The position numbers were made by a program, and so were the translations under genes. From Saprospiraceae bacterium (GTDB taxonomy: Bacteria > Bacteroidota > Bacteroidia > Chitinophagales > Saprospiraceae): 64,000 bases of DNA. Positions 44,898 through 54,108 of the stretch are shown piece by piece. The notes under the pieces are model-generated. The model was not told the DNA's origin. It did not search any database and saw nothing but the letters and a program-made list of their open reading frames with translations. The stretch covers positions 62,001-126,000 of the forward strand of contig CATQHI010000013.1 of the NCBI GenBank assembly GCA_958295895.1. The letters are read 5' to 3'. Position 1 is the first letter of the stretch. Each line of letters begins with the position of its first letter.

Positions 44898-46006
44898 GGC
44901 AACACCACTTGATCATAGATGAGTTCTAGCTCACGCGTCATACGCTCAATGCTGAAATTACGTTGCACCCGCGTCCGCGCCTTGTGGCCTACCCGCCCAC
45001 GTAAAGCAGCATCGGTGATTAAAGTTTGTAGCGGCTGTTCGAGTGATTCCCAATCGCTTACCTCCGCCAAGAAGCCCGTCTCCTGATCGGTAACCGCCTC
45101 GCCGATACCGCCGGCCCGCGTTGCTACCACGGGTAGTTCCATACTCATAGCCTCCAACATCGCCACCGGTAGGCCCTCAAACTCGCTCGTCATCAAATAG
45201 ATATCCATCGCCGCAAGCCAAGGACGTACTTCGCTTATCCTTCCCGTAAAGGTAATCACATTCTGCATTCCAGCTTCCAGGACCTGAGCCCTAAGTCGGT
45301 CCTCCTCCGGCCCATCACCTACCATGACGAAGTGTAGATCCGGGTGACGCCGGTAAAGCCGTTCGGCTAACGTGAGCCAATGGTGTAGACGCTTCTGCGT
45401 ACGGAACACGCAAACGGTACCGATGATGAGCTTATCGGCGGGTAATTGCAATTGGGCGCGGACGCGGGTGCGGTCAAATTGATTAAGTGCGAAACGCTCG
45501 GTATTCACACCATTCTGCAGGCTTTGCACACGTTTGGGTCCGATTTGTAGATGGTGGTGAATACTACCCAGTACGTCATCGGAGCAGGCAATGATTCTGC
45601 GGTTCCAGGCTAAGGTAGCTAGGTTAAGCCTCCGGGTGAGGGTATGGTAGCGTTCCTGCTTATTGTGCTCGGTATACACAACTGGCACACCAGTGAGCTT
45701 ACTCACTATACGCCCCGTAACGCCGGCAATGGGCAAATGACAGTGGATAACGTCGATACGGTGCTTACGCACGTATCTCATAAGGGCGAATGACTGGGCC
45801 AAGATTCCCACCGTGGAAGTGGCTGCGAATAGATCGACTTCGGCCCCCAGTTGCCGCAGGTCTTCGGCCACCTGCCCTTTGTGCGGTAAAAAATACGCGT
45901 ACCGAAAGTGATAGCGGACACGATTGTGCACCCGGAGGGTCTCAGGCAGCAGCATTTCGGCTCCCCCCCGCCCCAACGATTTGATAAGGTGTAAAACGCG
46001 GATCAC
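44894..46006 (-). CDS. Glycosyltransferase family 4
   Basis: 370 residues. The start LHLIKSLGRGGAEMLLPETL is the classical GT4 acceptor loop. Other motifs: VPVVYTEHNKQERY, IIGTVCVFRTQKRLHHWLTL, and SEFEGLPVAMLEAMSMELP with the E-x7-E pair. Retaining transferase acting on the cytoplasmic face; donor unknown. Four-base overlaps on both sides place it in one transcriptional unit with the flanking GT4 and GNAT genes. Confidence 0.9.
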   Translation of the reverse strand: MIRVLHLIKSLGRGGAEMLLPETLRVHNRVRYHFRYAYFLPHKGQVAEDLRQLGAEVDLFAATSTVGILAQSFALMRYVRKHRIDVIHCHLPIAGVTGRIVSKLTGVPVVYTEHNKQERYHTLTRRLNLATLAWNRRIIACSDDVLGSIHHHLQIGPKRVQSLQNGVNTERFALNQFDRTRVRAQLQLPADKLIIGTVCVFRTQKRLHHWLTLAERLYRRHPDLHFVMVGDGPEEDRLRAQVLEAGMQNVITFTGRISEVRPWLAAMDIYLMTSEFEGLPVAMLEAMSMELPVVATRAGGIGEAVTDQETGFLAEVSDWESLEQPLQTLITDAALRGRVGHKARTRVQRNFSIERMTRELELIYDQVVLP

Positions 46007-47118
46007 TGGCGGCCGATTGATTCGTAGAAGGTGTGGAAATCATGCGCGATGACTTCAATTCTTTTCTGCTCGTGCACTAACAGAAGGGCTTGCTCAGCAA
46101 TGCGCTGCCGCTGCTCAGGGTGGCTTAGCAGCTCGTGCACCTGACTGATAAAGGCAGTCTCGTCGGAGGGCGGCAGTACGTATCCGGTCACATTCTGGTG
46201 CAAAATTTCCGCGATGCCGCCAACGTCCGCGGCCACTACCGGTACGTTACGAGCCATGGCTTCCAGGATCACACCTGGCATCCCCTCTACTAGGCTAGGC
46301 ATCACCATGAGGTCCGCGTGGAAGAGTAGCTCTCCTACATCACTCCGGTAACCGGCCAGGCGGACACAATCATCAATACCGAGTGTCCGAACCGACTCTT
46401 CAATCTGCGGGCGCAGCCGCCCGTCACCAATCAGCAACAGTTTGCCAACACTACCTCGCTGCCTCAGACCAGCAAATATGCGGAGCAGGCCAAGATGATT
46501 TTTCTCGGGCACGAAACTTCCCACGTTGATCAGGAGTGGACCCGGCGTGCGGAAACCGAATTCCGCCAGGACATCCTCTCGCTCACGGCTTGCTTGCATA
46601 CCTACAGGAGTACCGATGGTGATCGTACGGGTCGGTGGTGCAAGGGTAGGAAAAAGACCCAGTAAATCCTGACGGCAGTTTTCGCTCACCGATACGACCG
46701 AATCAACGCGGTCCAGCAAAAAGCCAAGGTAACGGCGCTGCGGGGCTGAGCGTACGAAGGAGCTTATATTATTTGCATTACGGAACACCAGGTGACCGGG
46801 CCAACCGTAAAGCAAACGGGACAAAACGGCGTACTTGAGGGTGTCTCCGGCATTAGCCTGCACGATATCCGGCCGGAATTCGCGAATCCGATGTGCTAGT
46901 TTGCGCCATCCTCCGATATCGAAAAAACGGAATTTTTCATTGAGCGATAAGTTCTCCAGCTGGGGGCCGTTTAGCCGTAATTTCAAGCCTGAGCGTTGGT
47001 CGAACAGCGCCAGGAAAAGTACCTCGTCACCGCCCTGGTGGTGTACGGCTCCAATTTGGGAGGCGAAAGTTTCCGCACCGCGCAGTTGGGGCCGTTGGAT
47101 GAGGTGAATGATTCTCAC
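46003..47118 (-). CDS. Glycosyltransferase family 4
   Basis: 371 residues: IHLIQRPQLRGAETFASQIG, VVSVSENCRQDLLGLFPTLA, PLLINVGSFVPEKNHLGLLR and VEGMPGVILEAMARNVPVVA. Clearly a GT-B GT4 enzyme and a paralogue of the two flanking genes, probably adding a different sugar of the same repeat unit. It starts two bases before the stop of the preceding GT4 gene and overlaps the following one. Confidence 0.9.
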   Translation of the reverse strand: MRIIHLIQRPQLRGAETFASQIGAVHHQGGDEVLFLALFDQRSGLKLRLNGPQLENLSLNEKFRFFDIGGWRKLAHRIREFRPDIVQANAGDTLKYAVLSRLLYGWPGHLVFRNANNISSFVRSAPQRRYLGFLLDRVDSVVSVSENCRQDLLGLFPTLAPPTRTITIGTPVGMQASREREDVLAEFGFRTPGPLLINVGSFVPEKNHLGLLRIFAGLRQRGSVGKLLLIGDGRLRPQIEESVRTLGIDDCVRLAGYRSDVGELLFHADLMVMPSLVEGMPGVILEAMARNVPVVAADVGGIAEILHQNVTGYVLPPSDETAFISQVHELLSHPEQRQRIAEQALLLVHEQKRIEVIAHDFHTFYESIGRQ

Positions 47119-47120
47119 TG

Positions 47121-48233
47121 CTACTTGTTTTGAATCACACGTTGGTAGAGCGACAGCGTAGCGCGCGCTACCTGCCGGATATCATACCGCTCGGTAGCGA
47201 CTGAATGGGCCTGGTGGATCATATCGGCATAGTCCGGTAGATCCTTCAGTTGACTGAGCCGGTCCAGTAAATCCTTTTCGTCCGTGACCCGAAAAAAAAG
47301 AGCGTTACCACCGGTGACCTCCCGGAAAACAGGGATGTCCGAGGCGACGATAGGTAGCTTAGCTAGCATAGCTTCGATGAGAGCTCCCCCCAACCCCTCG
47401 TAGTGGGAGGGCATTATAAAATAATCGGCTTGGGGATACAGTGTAGCGACGTCGGCGACCTCGCCCAAAAATTGAAACCGTTCGCTATTAGGTAACTGCA
47501 TAGCGTAGTTGCGTATCCCTTCTGCGTCCACTCCATCGCCCGCGATGAGGTAGGTGACACGTCGATCGCTGGGCAAATGGGCGATGGCGTAGAGTGATTC
47601 CCGGTATCCTTTACGCCAGATGAGCCGCGATGTAGTAAGAAAGGTCAGCCCATCACTGGCGGGCTCGTCACCAGCCCGGGCGGTGTGACTGTTGATGGAT
47701 CTACCGCGGTAGATGACCGTTACTTTCCCGTCGGGTACACCCAGATCCCGGATATTTTGCTGTTTGGTAGAGTGAGTAATGGCGGTGAAGTGATCTACCA
47801 TACCTTTAGTTAAAAAGTCAATACCCTGAATACCCCGAAGCTTCAGCTTGCCGATTACCGAAGATTTTAGTCCAAAGTGGTACCGAGAATAGCTGTCGTT
47901 AACGAACGAATTGACGAGGGGTATTTTACTGCCCCAAAGAGCAAGGCGGGCAATAATCTCGGAGCGAAACAGTGCGGCGTGGACGACGTCCGGCGCACTG
48001 GCCTGTATTAAGCGCCGCAAGTACCTTCTACCCCTGAAGAAGCCGTATTTCTCGTTGAGGTTATGCACAATCACCTTAGCTCCAGTGGCAGTAAATTTTT
48101 CCTCTAACCCACCGGCACCGTACAGCGTGGCAACGGTGATATCATGGCTGGGCACCAGCTCGCGCACGATTGCCAACGTGCTGGTCTCGGCACCCCCTAC
48201 GGCCAGCGTATCGAGCAACAATAAAATCTTCAC
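47121..48233 (-). CDS. Glycosyltransferase family 4
   Basis: 370 residues: MKILLLLDTLAVGGAETSTL, FLTTSRLIWRKGYRESLYAI and YEGLGGALIEAMLAKLPIVA. It is the first of three consecutive GT4 genes, so divergence after tandem duplication is plausible. It is separated from the sulfotransferase gene by 50 bases without a recognisable promoter. Confidence 0.9.
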   Translation of the reverse strand: MKILLLLDTLAVGGAETSTLAIVRELVPSHDITVATLYGAGGLEEKFTATGAKVIVHNLNEKYGFFRGRRYLRRLIQASAPDVVHAALFRSEIIARLALWGSKIPLVNSFVNDSYSRYHFGLKSSVIGKLKLRGIQGIDFLTKGMVDHFTAITHSTKQQNIRDLGVPDGKVTVIYRGRSINSHTARAGDEPASDGLTFLTTSRLIWRKGYRESLYAIAHLPSDRRVTYLIAGDGVDAEGIRNYAMQLPNSERFQFLGEVADVATLYPQADYFIMPSHYEGLGGALIEAMLAKLPIVASDIPVFREVTGGNALFFRVTDEKDLLDRLSQLKDLPDYADMIHQAHSVATERYDIRQVARATLSLYQRVIQNK

Positions 48234-48283
48234 TAAAGTGTGAGCTTAAGCAGGTCGCTATGGTGAATCACAGTGCGATGGGA

Positions 48284-49132
48284 TTATAGGTAGCTGAAAG
48301 CCGCCAGGCCCTCTCCGGCCTCCGCCACAATAGTGGCGCGAACGTCTTCGGATAGAGCCCGGTTCTGCGTAGCATTAACATTTGGCCGGATGATCTCCTT
48401 GATCGTAGTTTGGTCAAACCAGTAGTGCTCGTCTTCCTTTCCGTAGCCTACCGAATGAGTGCCGTCGTGGGCCAGCACCTTCTTAACCTTGAGGCGGATG
48501 TTGGTCAGGGGCACGTCAGACAGTTCGCAAAATTGGTGAAGCTCTTTGGCTACCGTAAAGGGATCTTCAAGCACGTCCTCAAAGCGGATAATCTTGTGCC
48601 TCACTCCACTCTTATCGAGAGCCAGAATATCGTGGCAGAACCTGTTGTAAAGGCGAGCAGCTTGCTGGGGGTCCGTGCCCCGCCTGATCCAGCCTTCACA
48701 CACCGAAAATCCATCCCGAATAAGACTAACGAAAATCGTTTCGTGGGAGATCCGTTGGATAAGGTCATTGTCATCTAGGCTCCAGAATTTGGGGGAGCAA
48801 ACTCCCTTAAAACACACTACACTCGACTCGAGTTGAGCGCGTGTGTAAAGTTCTCCCGGTCGTGTGCCGATTACGTTATTCCTGCCGGAGGGATTTGAAA
48901 CATTGAGTTTGAACTTGCTCTCAAAGTAGTATTCTCCTAGGGTAGCAAGCGTAGCCGAATCAGCCATTTTTCTGAATGCCTGGTCGATGAATCGTAACCG
49001 CCCGTAGCCGCCCGTCATCTGATTGACCTCGTGGGTGGGTGCGGCCACCTCCGGGTGTGATTGAATGAGATTCCAGACGATGTTTGTGCCGCCCCGTGCG
49101 AGGCCGTTAAGGACTATTGATTTGTTGATCAT
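48284..49132 (-). CDS. Sulfotransferase family protein
   Basis: 282 residues. The 5'-PAPS binding loop is near the N-terminus (VLNGLARGGTNIVWNLIQSH), and the 3'-phosphate region IFVSLIRDGFSVCEGWIRRG contains the RDG motif. IIRFEDVLEDPFTVAKEL is also typical. It would transfer sulfate from PAPS to a sugar hydroxyl. No PAPS synthesis genes are in the window. Sulfated polysaccharides are common in marine bacteria, which would suit a Lewinella-like host. Confidence 0.8.
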   Translation of the reverse strand: MINKSIVLNGLARGGTNIVWNLIQSHPEVAAPTHEVNQMTGGYGRLRFIDQAFRKMADSATLATLGEYYFESKFKLNVSNPSGRNNVIGTRPGELYTRAQLESSVVCFKGVCSPKFWSLDDNDLIQRISHETIFVSLIRDGFSVCEGWIRRGTDPQQAARLYNRFCHDILALDKSGVRHKIIRFEDVLEDPFTVAKELHQFCELSDVPLTNIRLKVKKVLAHDGTHSVGYGKEDEHYWFDQTTIKEIIRPNVNATQNRALSEDVRATIVAEAGEGLAAFSYL

Positions 49133-49195
49133 GGTACTGTATTGTTCAGCGCTCGGCGCTGGGTCCGCTACGGTAGCTTTAGTAACCAGCGGAGT

Positions 49196-50110
49196 CTAGG
49201 CAGGTCGGTCGGTCAGTTTATGCAGGACGCTAAGTAGTACAGACCGCAGTAGGCGCGCACTACCCATCGGGTTGAAGGGTTTAAGCTTCCAGGCCTCCCA
49301 AAACATCCTGGAAGCAACCACCGGTTTATTCACCCTTAACGCACGGGCACCCGCCGCGGTGAGATAGTGATGGAGAAGCTTAAGATCGCCGACCTCGCGC
49401 AAATAAGCGCCATGCTTTTCCGCACAACGCCGCATGCCCATATATACCGATAGGTGATTCTTACGAATGCTTTTACCTCCGCGATCGATGATGTTCACCA
49501 GCTTTTTCCTCACGGGTACGGCCCCTAAGTTCTTACGTTTCATGGCGGCACAGTAGCGGATTGCCAGTTCGTTGTGCTGACCGGCTCGTAGGGCATCATC
49601 ATAACCTCCGGCTGCTTGCAGTACATCTTTACGGAGCATGAAACACCCCCCAATGAACAATACCCGATAATCAAAATACGCCTTTGACTGCAGTTTGGGG
49701 AATTTTTGCACTAGGCCCCGGTGAGCATCGACCATTTCTACACCACAGCTTACTATGCCTACCGTGGGCCCGTCGATACCCGCCACCAAAGCGGCCAGCC
49801 AGTTAGGATCCACGGTATCATCACTGTCCAAAAAAGTTAGCCATTGGTGGCGACTATGCTGTACTCCTACATTGCGGGCCGTGGCAGCCCCTGAGTTACT
49901 AATGGGTACCACAGTGATATTGGGATGATCGCGGTAGGTAGCACGCAACATGTCTACCGTACCGTCAGTAGAACCATCGTCAACTACGATTATCTCCCAG
50001 TGATGGTGTGTTTGGGCAGTCACCGAGTCGATTGATTCCGCCACTACTGCTTTGCGATTGTAGGTAGGAATGATCACGGAAACCCCGGTAGCACTATTCG
50101 TTTCTTCCAA
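49196..50110 (-). CDS. Glycosyltransferase family 2
   Basis: 304 residues: GVSVIIPTYNRKAVVAESID, IIVVDDGSTDGTVDML, ATARNVGVQHSRHQWLTFLD with the DSDD metal motif. A C-terminal helical segment lacks membrane spans. Cytoplasmic inverting GT-A enzyme. It is separated from the next GT2 gene by 80 bases. Confidence 0.9.
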   Translation of the reverse strand: MEETNSATGVSVIIPTYNRKAVVAESIDSVTAQTHHHWEIIVVDDGSTDGTVDMLRATYRDHPNITVVPISNSGAATARNVGVQHSRHQWLTFLDSDDTVDPNWLAALVAGIDGPTVGIVSCGVEMVDAHRGLVQKFPKLQSKAYFDYRVLFIGGCFMLRKDVLQAAGGYDDALRAGQHNELAIRYCAAMKRKNLGAVPVRKKLVNIIDRGGKSIRKNHLSVYMGMRRCAEKHGAYLREVGDLKLLHHYLTAAGARALRVNKPVVASRMFWEAWKLKPFNPMGSARLLRSVLLSVLHKLTDRPA

Positions 50111-50190
50111 CGTATTGAGACTTGTAACTCCTGTATCTATCCCGCAAATATACTGGTGTAGTGCCTTATGTACGCGCCTTACGGGCTCAA

Positions 50191-51108
50191 CTAAGGTAAT
50201 CGCCGAACGAGTCGATTTACGGCACGGAAGCGGATGCTACGGGGTGAGTGTGTTTTTGCCTCGAATACCATCCTCCAGAGAAATCCACTGACCGTGTTCC
50301 GGGGGTAGTACTTTTGTAGTATCGTACGGGCATCTTCCACATCCTGATTTTTATACTTCATAAAGAGGTATTTATTCAGAAAGCCCCGGTGTACGGTGGG
50401 CTTTTTAGTGATGAGTGAATAATACTTGCGGTAAATGATGTCATATGCCGCGCTGGCCCCTTTGTTTGTAAACATCCGCTCCCCCGAATGGTGGTTCATT
50501 TTGACCAGTGGCTTGGCTACGTGATCAAAGCCGTAGCGAATACAGATTTGGATGAGAAAATCAAAATCGACCACTGAGGGAAGACCAAGACTCCAGCTTA
50601 CCCCAGAATCTAATACCTCCCGCTTTACCATTAGAAAGGAGGTGGTAGCCCCAATGGTGTATCGCTTGCGGAGTAACTCATCAAGAATGTTGCCCCGCAG
50701 AAATGGAAGCCAGGTAGATTGATACTTGCCATCCCGGTAGTCGCGCTTGCCACAAGTTACCACTCCGAGGTTCTCTATCGTAGAATGCTGGAAAACATCC
50801 ACCTGAGCCTGAATTTTTTCCGGCATGTATTCATCGTCGGAGTCTAAGTACGTGATGTAGTCGCCCGTCGATATTTCAAACCCCCGGTTGCGCGCGTTGC
50901 ACTGGCCCGAGTTTTCGATACGCAGGTACTTGATACGGTCATCTTTGGCCATATACGCATCGATCACTGTCTTTGTATCGTCGGTGCTTCCGTCATCGAC
51001 TACAATGAGCTCCCAATCGGTAAGTGTCTGTGCTAGGACGCTCTCAACTGCCCGACCAATCAGGTGCTCCCTATCGTAGGTAGGAGTAATAATTGTAACT
51101 AAAGGCAT
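50191..51108 (-). CDS. Glycosyltransferase family 2
   Basis: 305 residues: VTIITPTYDREHLIGRAVES, LIVVDDGSTDDTKTVI, NARNRGFEISTGDYITYLDS, then DDEYMPEKIQ. Close in type to the enzyme encoded at 49196. Base composition is lower in GC than the pse genes. The 147 bases upstream (51109-51255) hold no gene or clear promoter. Confidence 0.9.
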   Translation of the reverse strand: MPLVTIITPTYDREHLIGRAVESVLAQTLTDWELIVVDDGSTDDTKTVIDAYMAKDDRIKYLRIENSGQCNARNRGFEISTGDYITYLDSDDEYMPEKIQAQVDVFQHSTIENLGVVTCGKRDYRDGKYQSTWLPFLRGNILDELLRKRYTIGATTSFLMVKREVLDSGVSWSLGLPSVVDFDFLIQICIRYGFDHVAKPLVKMNHHSGERMFTNKGASAAYDIIYRKYYSLITKKPTVHRGFLNKYLFMKYKNQDVEDARTILQKYYPRNTVSGFLWRMVFEAKTHSPRSIRFRAVNRLVRRLP

Positions 51109-51255
51109 TGTACTGGGGGATTAACACGTTTATAACTGGTCTAGCCTACAAGCAGCTCCAAAAAGGGAACTATAACACTAAGTCCTAACGTAGGTAAGAG
51201 GGGTAAATTGCTTTTCCTATAAGTTGTCTTTTGCTGAGGAGATTGGTGAGTGTAG

Positions 51256-52176
51256 CTACTGCTTCCGGGAGGAGAATAGAGGGATGAAGGGCATGTCGCC
51301 CCCTACTTGCTCCTTGATTGCCGTTGTCCCCCAGTAGAACAGATCCAAAAGCTTACGTTTTGACCGCTTGCGCGTGGGGTGGTAGGACAGGTATAGTCTG
51401 GCGAGGTAGCGATAATCTTTGCTACGCAGCGGTTTGTCCCTAAAGAACTCGTACAGTTTAATCCGAAAGAGTTGCTTAGACTTAAAGTTGCTGTGCGTAA
51501 TTCTATTATTATCGTGAACCCTCCGCACGGCTACGGCTTCGTCAAACTTGCCGGGTACCAGGGTGCCAAAATACGCCATTCTGATCCATAGGTCGGTATC
51601 CTGGTGCAACCGGAGCTCAGCATTGAACAGCCCAGTCCTGTCCAGCAATGATCTACGGAATACGATGCCATCGGTGCAAAAATGCCCCGGGTCGCCCGGC
51701 CGGATGATAATGCTGAAGAGATCTTTGGGCGCAACGGCGTACTTAATGGTTGTCAACTGCTTGAATTGCCGGTCTACAGTGGCAGTAGCAATAAGCTCGG
51801 TACCTACCGCTTCCCATACTCCATCTACTTCCGGACGATCCCGTAGAATAGGGTAAGACACGGCAAAACGGTTGGGAAGAAAATAATCATCTGCATCTAG
51901 AAATGCGATTAACTCGTATTTGGCTTCCATCAAGCCTAGGTTGCGACTGGCTCCCGCCCCCCGGTTTGCTCCGTTTAGATGCTGGAGCAAGCGCACTTTC
52001 GGCTCGCGCTCAGCCAACTGTCGGCAGGTAGCGAGCGAGCGATCGGTCGACCCATCTTCAATTAGCAGTACCTCCCCCACTTCCACTTGGTCTACCGCCG
52101 ACCTCACGGACGACTCAAGGAATGCTTCGGCGTTATACACGGGAATGATGACGGTGATGGGGGCGGGGGTATTCAT
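51256..52176 (-). CDS. Glycosyltransferase family 2
   Basis: 306 residues from ATG 52176 (MNTPAPITVIIPVYNAEAFL); an alternative ATG at 52251 would overlap the flippase stop and add 25 residues without similarity. Motifs: VLLIEDGSTDRSLATCRQLA, RGAGASRNLGLMEAKYELIA, FLDADDYFLPNRF. Inverting GT-A enzyme of the same polysaccharide unit. Confidence 0.88.
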   Translation of the reverse strand: MNTPAPITVIIPVYNAEAFLESSVRSAVDQVEVGEVLLIEDGSTDRSLATCRQLAEREPKVRLLQHLNGANRGAGASRNLGLMEAKYELIAFLDADDYFLPNRFAVSYPILRDRPEVDGVWEAVGTELIATATVDRQFKQLTTIKYAVAPKDLFSIIIRPGDPGHFCTDGIVFRRSLLDRTGLFNAELRLHQDTDLWIRMAYFGTLVPGKFDEAVAVRRVHDNNRITHSNFKSKQLFRIKLYEFFRDKPLRSKDYRYLARLYLSYHPTRKRSKRKLLDLFYWGTTAIKEQVGGDMPFIPLFSSRKQ

Positions 52177-52240
52177 GTCTAGCTCAGAAACTGCCAAATG
52201 ATTAGACTTATTAGCTCGCTGGGTAACCCGGAGCGGCTGA

Positions 52241-53731
52241 TCAGGATGCATTGCTTGGCGAACGCCCGAATTTACCTAATTTCTTTCCGGTGCGGGCACG
52301 GATCTGTTGTATAATGCTTTTCAACTCATCGAGCATGGTTAGATAAATTACTGCGGCGTATATGGCTAACATGATCAAAATATTAGCGACGAAGTGAGCA
52401 CCTAAATTATTTAGAAGGTATCCTGCAGCCAGACTCAGCATGGTAGCTACAATAGGAGGGAAAAGTTCTCGCAAAATATCGACTGCTTTAAGATCAATCA
52501 ACCTATGCAATATGTAGTACGCTATTGGAACAGCAAATAATTTATTTACCATCACTGCCATAGCGGCTCCTTCAATAGAAAAATAAACTATACCTAAATA
52601 AACAGATGGTGCAAATATTAGAAAACCCTTAACAAGTTGCAACCTCAATTCTAATTTGGCTTTGCCCATCCCCCTTATAAGGGATGTATTACTGTTCACT
52701 AACATGTGAAAAAAAACCGAAACAGTCAGGATTTTAATCACTAGGACCGAATCAATCCATTTATTCCCAAAAAATGTTGTTATCAGACTTCGAGTATTTA
52801 CCAGTAGCACTGCCATTAGCGGATATATTACCACCGCGTTGTACTTTACAACTTTGAGGTATACCTTTGCCAATTTTTTTTTATCATGCTGAATAGCACT
52901 GTATGCCGGGAACATAACACTGTTAAGTACGGCCATTAACTGCTTCCGGACCAAATCGGTAATTACAAAAGCAAACGTATAAACGCCAAGCGCATGTTTC
53001 GATACAAGTTTGCCCACCAGCAGATAGTCGAGCTGACTGATGAACGTGTTGGCCAAACTGGTAGCCATAGTCGTGATGCCAAAGCCGAAAACATCCTGAA
53101 ATGCATCTCTGGAAAACTCAAATTTCGGGTAATACTTTGTGACGGAGAAGTACATAGGAAACGCCACCAATGTGGGCACTACGCTGTATATCACTAGAGC
53201 CCACACACCAAGTCCCAAAAATGCGGCGATGAGCGCTACAACTCCACCAACTATACTGCTGCTGTTGGAGATATACGTAAGCCGTTTAAAGTTAAACTTA
53301 CGGGTCAGTTGGGCCTTGTGCACCGTATTAAGGGGCCCCACTAGTACGCTGATACTCAATGCGGCCACTATAGCCGTCAACTTCGGCTCATTGTAGAAAC
53401 TGGCGGCAAAAGGGCCCACTACCAACGAAAGCACGGCAAACACAGCACAGGCCCAGACTAAACTAGCCCAAAAGGTCGTGTGTAAATGTATTGTTTTGAG
53501 CTTAGAGGCCTGTGCCTGCACCAGGGCCGAACCGATGCCCACCTCGCTAATGATCGCGGCGAAACTCGTGAAGACCACCGCCATACCAATCAAGCCATAA
53601 TCACTGGGAAATAGGAGTCGGGCTAATAATAACTTGATTACCGTACCGAAAGCACGGTTCACGATGAGCCCAATAATGTTCCAGACTACACCTCCGGCAA
53701 TTTTTTGATTTAGCCCTACTTTCTTGCTCAC
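52241..53731 (-). CDS. Lipopolysaccharide flippase, WzxC-like (MOP superfamily)
   Basis: 496 residues with about 14 helices. The N-terminus KIAGGVVWNIIGLIVNRAFG, LLARLLFPSDYGLIGMAVVF and ISEVGIGSALVQAQ are typical of the WzxC/AmsL/SpsJ family. It exports the lipid-linked repeat unit. The gene is notably AT-rich compared with the pse and dehydrogenase genes. It is the second flippase in the window, 23 kb from the first. Confidence 0.9.
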   Translation of the reverse strand: MSKKVGLNQKIAGGVVWNIIGLIVNRAFGTVIKLLLARLLFPSDYGLIGMAVVFTSFAAIISEVGIGSALVQAQASKLKTIHLHTTFWASLVWACAVFAVLSLVVGPFAASFYNEPKLTAIVAALSISVLVGPLNTVHKAQLTRKFNFKRLTYISNSSSIVGGVVALIAAFLGLGVWALVIYSVVPTLVAFPMYFSVTKYYPKFEFSRDAFQDVFGFGITTMATSLANTFISQLDYLLVGKLVSKHALGVYTFAFVITDLVRKQLMAVLNSVMFPAYSAIQHDKKKLAKVYLKVVKYNAVVIYPLMAVLLVNTRSLITTFFGNKWIDSVLVIKILTVSVFFHMLVNSNTSLIRGMGKAKLELRLQLVKGFLIFAPSVYLGIVYFSIEGAAMAVMVNKLFAVPIAYYILHRLIDLKAVDILRELFPPIVATMLSLAAGYLLNNLGAHFVANILIMLAIYAAVIYLTMLDELKSIIQQIRARTGKKLGKFGRSPSNAS

Positions 53732-54108
53732 TCTATTCAGTTGGAAATAAAAAACGTGTTGATTATCTATATTGAATCAGTTCTTAAACGTCTCCGTCGT
53801 CAAGTCACGGTATGCTGGCGAAAGTAATTTGTTTTGTTCGCTCAGTTGTGCCAGGCTATTTTTATTGTATTCCCGTACACACTTGATCAAGCACGGACTC
53901 CGCGACGCGGGCCTTGGCAAAGTATTTGTTTATATTAGCAGGCTAAGTGAGAAAATTTACACGACCATTAATTTAAAATGAATGATTCATATAAGTATTG
54001 TATAACTAAGTACCCATACTAAACTTACTTGTCAGGATCAGTAGTCAGATCGCTAGCGTTTTGGTGGTTCGCGCACTCAAAGTTAGCAAGCAAGAATCGA
54101 TGGACTAC
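53732..54108. other. AT-rich intergenic region, no gene recognised
   Basis: 377 bases between the flippase and the pyruvyl transferase, strongly AT-rich. Short open frames exist on the + strand (for example 53772-53981), but they resemble no family. One TAACTTTG (-7-like, minus strand, about 54083-54076) lacks a -33 partner. It may carry a promoter or a decayed gene remnant; nothing firm can be called. Confidence 0.5.

Noticed and set aside
44894-48233. Three GT4 genes as an assembly duplication
   Set aside because: The proteins differ throughout and only share family motifs, so they are real separate genes.
53772-53981. Small + strand open frame in the AT-rich gap
   Set aside because: No ribosome binding signal, no similarity I can name, and the length is expected by chance in AT-rich DNA.
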